DNA from: Streptomyces rubellomurinus
GTDB taxonomy: Bacteria; Actinomycetota; Actinomycetes; Streptomycetales; Streptomycetaceae
Length of the DNA stretch: 64,000 nt
Assembly: GCF_000961885.1 (NCBI RefSeq)
Contig: NZ_JZKH01000017.1
Location: 1 to 64,000 of the forward strand
Direction of reading: 5' to 3'
The position numbers and the translations under genes are program-made. Under the pieces are notes generated by a model, which did no database searches, was not told where the DNA came from, and saw only the letters and a program-made list of their open reading frames with translations. Within the stretch, counting starts at the first letter, position 1. The number at the start of each line of letters is the position of its first letter. Shown piece by piece: positions 58,388 through 64,000 of this stretch.

Positions 58388-58408
58388 CTTTGTCAGGCTA
58401 GGACAAAG
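58388..58408. promoter_or_regulatory. Operator-like repeat CTTTGTC-N7-GACAAAG
   Basis: Perfect 7-bp inverted repeat with a 7-base spacer, 17-37 bases upstream of the ABC ATPase start and 58 bases before the divergent hydrolase. On the minus strand TTGTCC within it could act as a -35 with TAGGGA as -10. Confidence 0.6.
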
Positions 58409-58452
58409 CGGATATCAGGGCCCGCTGAGTGGGCCCGGCGGGCGTGCCGGAA

Positions 58453-58466
58453 TAGGTTGGGGGCCA
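58453..58466 (+). promoter_or_regulatory. -10 element of leaderless hydrolase gene
   Basis: TAGGTT (58453-58458) ends 7 bases before ATG 58466. Confidence 0.45.
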
Positions 58467-59263
58467 TGACCGAGCTCCCCTCCGCAGTGTCCGTCCGCGA
58501 GAGCGGTACCGGAACACCCCTCGTGCTCCTGCACGCCTTTCCGTTGAACGCCGCGATGTGGTCCGCCCAGTTGGACGCGCTGCCCGGCCTGACCGGGGAC
58601 GAGGCCCGGGTGCTCGCCCCCGACCAGCGCGGGTTCGGCGGCACCGAGCTGGGGGCCGACGAGCCCTCGCTGGACCTGGTCGCCGACGACGTGGCGCTGA
58701 TGCTGGACGCGGCCGGGATCGAACGCGCGGTGGTCGGCGGGCTCTCCATGGGCGGCTACGTGGCGCTGGCCCTCGCCCGCCGCCACCCGGACCGGCTCGC
58801 CGGCCTGCTGCTGGCCAACACCCGGGCCACCGCCGACGCCGACGCCGTCCGGGCCAACCGGGAGCGGACGGCCGCCGCCGTCACCGCCCGCGACAGCGTC
58901 GGACTGCTGCTGGACGAGCGGGTCGCGGCCGGGCAGCTGGGGCCGGACTCGCAGCACCTGGTCGCCCGGGTGGAGGCGATGGTCGCCGCCGCCCCGCCGG
59001 CCGCCGTCGCCTGGGCCCAGCGGGCCATGGCGGCCCGCCCGGACTCCCTGGACGTGCTGGCGGGCCTGCGGGTGCCGGTCGCCGTCGTGACGGGCGCCCA
59101 GGACTCCCTGGTGGCACCGGACGAGGCCGAGCTGATCCTCCGGGCCCGGCCGGACGCCGAACTGACCGTCATCCCCGGCGTGGGCCACCTGAGCGCCCTG
59201 GAGGCCCCCGAGGCCTTCGACGCCGCCGTGCGCCGGCTCCTGGCCCGGGTGGCCGCCGGATGA
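58466..59263 (+). CDS. Alpha/beta-fold hydrolase
   Basis: 265 residues. Oxyanion segment LLHAFPLNAAMW, nucleophile elbow GGLSMGGYVA (Ser near residue 92), acid Asp in VVTGAQDSLVAPDE and His in IPGVGHLSALEAPEAF: a full catalytic triad. Resembles 3-oxoadipate enol-lactonase/haloperoxidase-type hydrolases; substrate unknown. The start is ATG 58466 (TTG 58457 is an in-frame alternative). The stop overlaps the small downstream gene (ATGA). Confidence 0.9.
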   Translation: MTELPSAVSVRESGTGTPLVLLHAFPLNAAMWSAQLDALPGLTGDEARVLAPDQRGFGGTELGADEPSLDLVADDVALMLDAAGIERAVVGGLSMGGYVALALARRHPDRLAGLLLANTRATADADAVRANRERTAAAVTARDSVGLLLDERVAAGQLGPDSQHLVARVEAMVAAAPPAAVAWAQRAMAARPDSLDVLAGLRVPVAVVTGAQDSLVAPDEAELILRARPDAELTVIPGVGHLSALEAPEAFDAAVRRLLARVAAG

Positions 59264-59571
59264 GCGAGGACGCGGCCGGCTGGGACTACTCGGCCCTGGA
59301 AGTGACCGGCCGGATGCCGGTGACCAACCGTGGCGAAGGGCTGCTGGAGCTGACCCTGGAACCGCTCGGCGAGGACTACTGGATGCGCCCGGGGGAGACC
59401 TTCATCGTCACCTCGTACGGAGACTACGGGCCCGGCCACCCGTTCGAGGTGCAGTACTGGCCCGACTCGGTGTCGGTCTGGTGCACCTCCTGGTTCGGCA
59501 CGGTCTCGGACGACGAGGGGAACCAGCTCAGCAGCGGCTACCAGCGGCCGGACGGGGCCTACCCGAGATAG
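59260..59571 (+). CDS. Conserved small protein coupled to the hydrolase
   Basis: 103 residues, acidic, with WDYSALEVTGRMPVTNRGEG and a Trp/Tyr-rich centre (FEVQYWPDSVSVWCTSWFG). No signal, helix or known motif. ATG lies in the hydrolase stop (ATGA at 59260-59263), so it is translated with it and may act with it. A strong terminator follows. Confidence 0.8.
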   Translation: MSEDAAGWDYSALEVTGRMPVTNRGEGLLELTLEPLGEDYWMRPGETFIVTSYGDYGPGHPFEVQYWPDSVSVWCTSWFGTVSDDEGNQLSSGYQRPDGAYPR

Positions 59572-59589
59572 TGAGTGCTGTGCGCGCAA

Positions 59590-59619
59590 CAGGCCCCCAC
59601 CCGAACGGGTGAGGGCCTG
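59590..59619. terminator. Bidirectional terminator between hydrolase operon and filP
   Basis: 13-position stem with one mismatch (59590-59602 with 59607-59619) and loop GAAC, between convergent genes. Confidence 0.82.
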
Positions 59620-59701
59620 CTTCGCGTCGGCGTCGGTACAGGGGGCCGGCGCCACGGCGCCAGTGGCGGGACGTCGGCGCTGACGGGTCAGCGCGGCGGC
59701 G

Positions 59702-60631
59702 TCAGCGCGACTGTTGGGCGGGCACGCCCATGGTGTCGTCGCTCGGCACCCCGGCGGCGGCCACGGCCGCGCCGGTCAGCGTCGCCAGCATCTCGCGGAC
59801 GTTGGTCAGCTGGGCGTTGATGCTGTCGCGACGGTTCGTCAGCGCCGCCAGCTCGCGCTCGGATTCGCTGCGGATGCGGTCCGCCTTGGCGTTGGCGTCC
59901 GCCACGATGTCCTCGGACTGGCGCTGGGCCGTCTCGACGGTCTGGCGGGCGCGGCGCTCGGCGTCCGTGCGCAGCTTCTCGGCCTCCAGACGCAGCTGCT
60001 CCGCCCGGTGCTCGATCTCGGCGAGGCGCTTCTCGGCCTTGGCCTGACGGGCGGCCAGGTCGCGCTCGGACTGCTCGCGGCGCTTGGCCAGGTTCGTCTC
60101 GAACTCCAGCGCGGCCTGGGCGGCCTTGGTGCGGGTCTCCTCGAAGAGGGCGTCCGCCTCCTCGCGCTTGTTCTGGGCGTCCTTGTTGGCCTCGGCGCGC
60201 AGCTGGGCGGAGTCGCTCTTCGCCTTGTCGACGATCCGCAGGCCCTCGTCCTCTGCCTTGGCCTTGCGGTCCTTGGCGTAGTTCTCGGCCTCGGTGCGGA
60301 CCTGCTGCGCGGCGGCCTCGGCCAGCTCGCGGTGCTGCTCGGCGGCGCGGTGCGCCTCGTCGCGCAGGTCCTTGGCCTCCTCCTCGGCGAGCCGCAGGAT
60401 CTTCTCGACCCGGGCGCCGAGGCCGGCGTAGGACGGCTCCTGGTCCGCGACCGCCGCCTGGGCGGTCTGGGTCTCCAGGTGGAGCTCCTCGATGCGCTTC
60501 TCCAGCGCGGAGATCCGGGTCAAGGCACTGTCACGGTCGGCCACCAGCTTGGTGATCCGCTCGTCGACCTGGGCGCGCTCGTACCCGCGGCGCACCAGGT
60601 CGAAGCCGTGAGGGGAGTGACTGTCGCTCAT
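59702..60631 (-). CDS. filP: Filament-forming coiled-coil protein FilP
   Basis: 309 residues. Short N-terminal segment HGFDLVRRGYERAQVDERI (also seen in DivIVA-like proteins) followed by an almost continuous Ala/Glu/Arg coiled coil to about residue 285 and a short tail. In S. coelicolor FilP forms intermediate-filament-like networks near hyphal tips and interacts with DivIVA and Scy. Older annotations call it cellulose-binding protein. Immediately downstream of scy on the same strand, 117 bases apart, as in other streptomycetes. Confidence 0.93.
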   Translation of the reverse strand: MSDSHSPHGFDLVRRGYERAQVDERITKLVADRDSALTRISALEKRIEELHLETQTAQAAVADQEPSYAGLGARVEKILRLAEEEAKDLRDEAHRAAEQHRELAEAAAQQVRTEAENYAKDRKAKAEDEGLRIVDKAKSDSAQLRAEANKDAQNKREEADALFEETRTKAAQAALEFETNLAKRREQSERDLAARQAKAEKRLAEIEHRAEQLRLEAEKLRTDAERRARQTVETAQRQSEDIVADANAKADRIRSESERELAALTNRRDSINAQLTNVREMLATLTGAAVAAAGVPSDDTMGVPAQQSR

Positions 60632-60748
60632 GGGACTCTGGGCTTCCTGTCGTCAAACCGCTGAGGTGGTTGAGGGAATCCTGACACGGTACCGGAGTGT
60701 CGACGGCGATATGCCGTTCTCTCACGGACAATGACCGCCAATGTCCGC

Positions 60749-63700
60749 TCAATCGGGTGGTGCGTTCTTGGAACGATTGCCGCCCGACCGGGGGGAGCCA
60801 ACTCCGGCACCGGCCTTGGCACCCCCGTCCTTCTTGCTGTTGCTTCCCCCGTTGGTCTGCGCGACCGGCGCCGGCGCCTCGAAGGCCTCCAGGGCGGACA
60901 GCACGTCCTGCACCCTGGAGATCTCGGTGTTGATGTCCTTGCGGCGGCGCACCAGTTCGTCCAGCTCACGCCGGCCCTCGTCGGTGACCCGCTTCGCCTC
61001 GGCCTTCGCCTCGGCGATCAGCCGCTCGGCCTCCGCCTTCGCCAGCTCGACCTGCTCGTCCGCGGTGCGGTCGGCGTCCCGCAGCCGCTTCTCCGCCTCG
61101 GCGGCGGCCTTGTCCAGCCGCTCCTCGGACTCCGCCTCGGCGGCGGACAGCTTCGCCTCCGCCTTCTCGATCAGCGCCTCGGCGCGGTCGGTGGAGGTGG
61201 CGAGCTTGGTCTCCGCCTCCTTGAGCAGCCCCTCGGCCTTGCGCACGGCCGAGAGCCGGACCTTGCTGGCCTCCGCCGAAGCCTCCGAGGTGAGCTCGGC
61301 CGCGCGGTCCTCGGCGGCCGCGACCAGGGCGGCGGCGCGGTCCTCGGCCTCGGCGACGGTGGCCACCGCCTGCTCCTCGGCCTCCGTCAGCTGTTCCTGG
61401 GCGGCCGTCACCAGCGCGTCCACCCGCTCGCCGGCCGACTTCATGGCGGCCGCGTTCTCCTTGCGGGCGCGCTCGTGCAGCGCCTCCACCTCGGCGTCGG
61501 TCCGCTCGCGCAGCTCCTCGGCGCGCTCGCGGATCGCGGTCGCGTCCCGGCGGGCCTCGGCGAGCAGGGCGTCCGCGTCGGAACGGCCCTTCTCCACCTC
61601 GGCCTGGCCGGCCGCCTCGCCGGCGGCGACCAGCCGGTCGGCCTCCTTGCGGGCGGCCGCGACCATCGCGTCCGCCTGCTCCTCGGCGGCGGCGGTGGTG
61701 GCCAGCGCAGTGGTCTGGGCGTCCTCGCCGAGCGCCTCGGCGTCCGCGAAGGCCTTCTCCAGCACCGAGGTGGCCCGGTCGCGGGTGGCCTTGTCGAACT
61801 GCTCGGCGGCCTCCCGGGTCTCCGCGTCGTAGACGTCGGCGCGGGCGCGGGTGGCGGCGTCGTAGTCGTCGGCCAGGCCGCGGGTGGCGAGCGCGTACTC
61901 CTCGGCCTCGGCGCGCAGCCCGGCGGCCAGCTCCTCGGCCTCGGCGACCGTCCGGGCCGCCAGCGCCTCGGCGTCGGCGAGGGTACGGGCGGCCTGCGCC
62001 TCGGCCTCGGCGCGCAGCTGCTCGCCGGCCTCCTCGGCGGCCCGCAGCTCGGCGTCGGCGTCGTGGCGCAGCTGCTCGTCGTAGGCCTGCGCCTCGGCGC
62101 GCTGCCGGCCCAGCTCGGCCTCGGTGGCCTCGCGCTCGGCGGCCAGCTCCAACTCGGTGCGCTCGCGCAGGGCGGTGGTCTCGGCCTCGGTGCGGGCGCG
62201 CAGCTCGGCCGTCTCGCGGTCGGCCAGCTCGCGGAGCTCGGCGGCGTAGCGGTCGGCGTCCTGGTGCCGGCCGAGGGCGTACTCGTCGGCGGCGGCGTGC
62301 TGCTCGGCGACGTACTGCTCGGCGGCGGCGCGCAGCTCGGCGACGTGACGATCCGCGGCCTCGCGCTGCTCGGCCGTCTCCTGGTCGGCCAGGGCGCGGA
62401 CCTCGGCGACCTCGCGTTCGGCGGCGGCCTTCAGCGCGGCGATCTGCTCGGCGGCGGCCTCGTGCAGGCCGGCCACCGACTGGCGGACCTCGGCGGCCTC
62501 GTCCTCGGCGTCGGAGACCAGCCCCGCCCCCTCGGCCCGGGCGGCGGCGACCAGCTCCCGGCCCTCGGCGCGGGCCTGCTCCAGCTCCTCGGCCGCCTCG
62601 GCGCGGATGCCCTCCGCGGCCGCGCGGGCCTCGGACAGCGTGCGGCCGGCCTCGGCGCGGACGGTCTCGGCCTGCTCGTTCGCGAGCGCCAGCTCGGCGG
62701 CGGCCTCCTCGCGGACGGCCCGGGCGGCCTGCTCGGCGTCGGCCACGCGCCGCTCGGCGGTCTCCTCGGCCCGCGCCAGCCGCTCGTCGGCCGCCTCGCG
62801 CTGCTCGGCGGCGTAGCGGTCGGCGTCCTGGCGCTGCCCGAGGGCGTACTCGTCGGCGGCGGCGTGCTGCTCGGCGACGTACTGCTCGGTGCGGGTGCGC
62901 AGCTCCTCGGCGGCCTGCTCGGCCTCGGTGCGGATCCGGTCGGCGTACTCGGCGGCCTCGGTGCGCTGGGCGGTGGTCTCCTGCTGGGCCAGGGCGCGCT
63001 GCTCGGCGACCTGCCGCTCGGTGGCCTCGCGCAGCTCCGTGGTCTCCCGCTCGGCGCTCTCGCGCTGCTCGGCGGTGGCCCGGTCGGCCTCGGCGCGGAC
63101 GCGGGCGGCGTACGCCTCGGCCTCCGCGCGCTGCTCGGCGACCTGCCGGTCGGCCGTGTCCCGCAGCTCGGCGGCGGCCTGCTCGGCCTGCTCGCGGGCG
63201 GCCCGGGCGGCGGCCAGCTGTTCGGCGGTCTCCTCGCGCTCGCGCTGCAGCCCGGCGGCCGCGGCCTCGTGCTCGCGCCGGCTCTCCTCGCGCAGCGCGT
63301 GCGCGGCGGCCTCGGCCTCGCCCCGGGTGCGGGCGGCCTCGGTGTCGGCCTCGGTGCGCACCCGCTCGGCGTCGGCGACCGCGGCGTCCCGGACGGCGTT
63401 CGCCTCGGCCTGCGCCTCGGCGGTCAGTGCCTCCGCGGCGGCGGTCGCCTCGGCGCGCACCCGCTGGTCGAACTCCGTTGCCTGGCGCCGGAGTTCGACG
63501 GTCTCGCGCTCGGCGGCGACCCGGTTCTCGGCGGCCGCCGCCTTGGCTGCGGCGAGGGCGTCCTGGCCCTGCTGCTCGGCGGCGGCGGTGATCTTCTCGG
63601 CTTCGGTGCGGGCCCGGGCCAGGGTCTGCTCGGCCCGTCCCTGGGTCTCGGCGGCCTGCTCCTGGGCCTGCTCGCGCAGCCGCTCGATCTCCCCGGCGGC

Positions 63701-64000
63701 GCCCGCGCGCAGCTCGTCCGCGTCGGCCTTGGCCTTGGTGAGCAGCTCCTCGGCGTTCTTCGCCGACTCCTCGATCTGCAGGACTGCCTGGCGGCGGGCC
63801 TCGCCGCGCACCCGGTCGGCCTCGGCGGCGGCCTGGGCGCGCAGCTCCTCGGCCTCGGCCCGCAGCCGGGCCGCCTCGTCCTGCATCTGCTCGATCCGCT
63901 CGCGGATCGCGGCGGCGTCGTCCAGGGCGGCGTTCTGGGCCTGCTCGACGGCGGCCTGGGCCTGCTCGCGCAGCCGCTGCGCCTCGGCGGCGGCCTCGGT
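60749..64000 (-). CDS. scy: Coiled-coil polarity protein Scy (5' truncated)
   Basis: The C-terminal 1083 residues lie in the window; the frame is open to the window edge, so the N-terminus is missing. Almost all is Ala/Glu/Arg-rich coiled coil in long hendecad-like runs, ending in a Gly/Lys-rich tail (GGAKAGAGVGSPRSGGNRSK). Scy organises the polar growth complex with DivIVA and FilP and sets branch sites. S. coelicolor Scy is about 1.3 kb of codons, so roughly 80 percent should be present. Contains an 86-bp imperfect direct repeat. Confidence 0.92.
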   Translation of the reverse strand, partial: TEAAAEAQRLREQAQAAVEQAQNAALDDAAAIRERIEQMQDEAARLRAEAEELRAQAAAEADRVRGEARRQAVLQIEESAKNAEELLTKAKADADELRAGAAGEIERLREQAQEQAAETQGRAEQTLARARTEAEKITAAAEQQGQDALAAAKAAAAENRVAAERETVELRRQATEFDQRVRAEATAAAEALTAEAQAEANAVRDAAVADAERVRTEADTEAARTRGEAEAAAHALREESRREHEAAAAGLQREREETAEQLAAARAAREQAEQAAAELRDTADRQVAEQRAEAEAYAARVRAEADRATAEQRESAERETTELREATERQVAEQRALAQQETTAQRTEAAEYADRIRTEAEQAAEELRTRTEQYVAEQHAAADEYALGQRQDADRYAAEQREAADERLARAEETAERRVADAEQAARAVREEAAAELALANEQAETVRAEAGRTLSEARAAAEGIRAEAAEELEQARAEGRELVAAARAEGAGLVSDAEDEAAEVRQSVAGLHEAAAEQIAALKAAAEREVAEVRALADQETAEQREAADRHVAELRAAAEQYVAEQHAAADEYALGRHQDADRYAAELRELADRETAELRARTEAETTALRERTELELAAEREATEAELGRQRAEAQAYDEQLRHDADAELRAAEEAGEQLRAEAEAQAARTLADAEALAARTVAEAEELAAGLRAEAEEYALATRGLADDYDAATRARADVYDAETREAAEQFDKATRDRATSVLEKAFADAEALGEDAQTTALATTAAAEEQADAMVAAARKEADRLVAAGEAAGQAEVEKGRSDADALLAEARRDATAIRERAEELRERTDAEVEALHERARKENAAAMKSAGERVDALVTAAQEQLTEAEEQAVATVAEAEDRAAALVAAAEDRAAELTSEASAEASKVRLSAVRKAEGLLKEAETKLATSTDRAEALIEKAEAKLSAAEAESEERLDKAAAEAEKRLRDADRTADEQVELAKAEAERLIAEAKAEAKRVTDEGRRELDELVRRRKDINTEISRVQDVLSALEAFEAPAPVAQTNGGSNSKKDGGAKAGAGVGSPRSGGNRSKNAPPD
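62237..62322. repeat. Intragenic 86-bp direct repeat in scy, copy A
   Basis: Matches 62804-62889 at 83 of 86 positions, offset 567 bases (189 codons). Encodes EQYVAEQHAAADEYALGRHQ. Confidence 0.9.
62804..62889. repeat. Intragenic 86-bp direct repeat in scy, copy B
   Basis: Partner of 62237-62322. Encodes EQYVAEQHAAADEYALGQRQ. Recombination between the copies would delete 189 codons in frame (27 heptads). Confidence 0.9.

Overview
The window is chromosomal DNA from a high-GC filamentous actinomycete of the family Streptomycetaceae (Streptomyces or Kitasatospora; the sequence alone does not let me choose). Reasons: very high GC with strongly GC-biased third codon positions, frequent GTG/TTG starts, leaderless promoters, and a core gene order (rho, rpmE, prfA, prmC, atpIBEFHAGDC, nucS, filP, scy) that as I recall matches the S. 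coelicolor SCO535x-SCO539x region. I see no insertion sequence, prophage, CRISPR array or biosynthetic cluster.

Bases 1-12.6 kb are the most accessory part. Two related Ser/Thr protein kinases with TPR-like C-termini (one truncated by the window edge) flank an amino-acid ABC uptake locus. Its minus arm is a permease overlapping an FAD/NAD(P)-binding protein. Its plus arm is a GNAT acetyltransferase, a substrate-binding lipoprotein, a second permease, an ATPase and a second substrate-binding lipoprotein. Between the arms lies a 25-codon ORF that looks like the actinobacterial putative leader peptide class (HIDFGRVWSAACR core) often found before sulfur or cysteine genes, so cystine or another sulfur compound is a reasonable substrate guess. 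A metallo-beta-lactamase-fold hydrolase and a fumarylacetoacetate-hydrolase-family enzyme follow.

Bases 12.6-18.4 kb hold a TetR regulator divergent from a DUF885 zinc-peptidase-like protein, an MFS exporter, a secreted trypsin-like protease and tRNA-Arg(CCG).

Bases 18.5-33.9 kb are housekeeping: an orphan receiver protein, argS, lysA, hom-thrC, thrB (aspartate-family amino acids), rho with a long leader, an LCP cell-wall ligase, rpmE, prfA, prmC, a TsaC-type enzyme and a low-molecular-weight phosphatase. The prmC product modifies the release factor encoded just upstream.

Bases 34-45.1 kb start with a divergent serine-hydroxymethyltransferase homologue with substituted PLP-site residues and a WecA/TagO-like glycosyl-1-phosphate transferase. 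The complete F1Fo ATP synthase operon atpIBEFHAGDC follows, with a promoter/operator region before atpI and a strong hairpin between atpD and atpC.

Bases 45.1-64 kb carry a DUF2550 protein, a PduO-type cobalamin adenosyltransferase, a membrane protein, a NarL-type two-component system, a 3-hydroxyacyl-CoA dehydrogenase, a STAS protein, a membrane-anchored NTPase-like protein with a Walker A Lys-to-Arg change, nucS (mismatch endonuclease), an SCO5389-family protein, a luciferase-like oxidoreductase, a small Cys/His protein, an ABC exporter pair, an alpha/beta hydrolase with a small partner, and the tip-growth coiled-coil genes filP and scy (scy runs off the window).

A recurring feature is leaderless transcription: several genes have a TAnnnT hexamer ending 6-7 bases before the start codon. 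Strong perfect hairpins, mostly without long T tracts, mark most operon ends.
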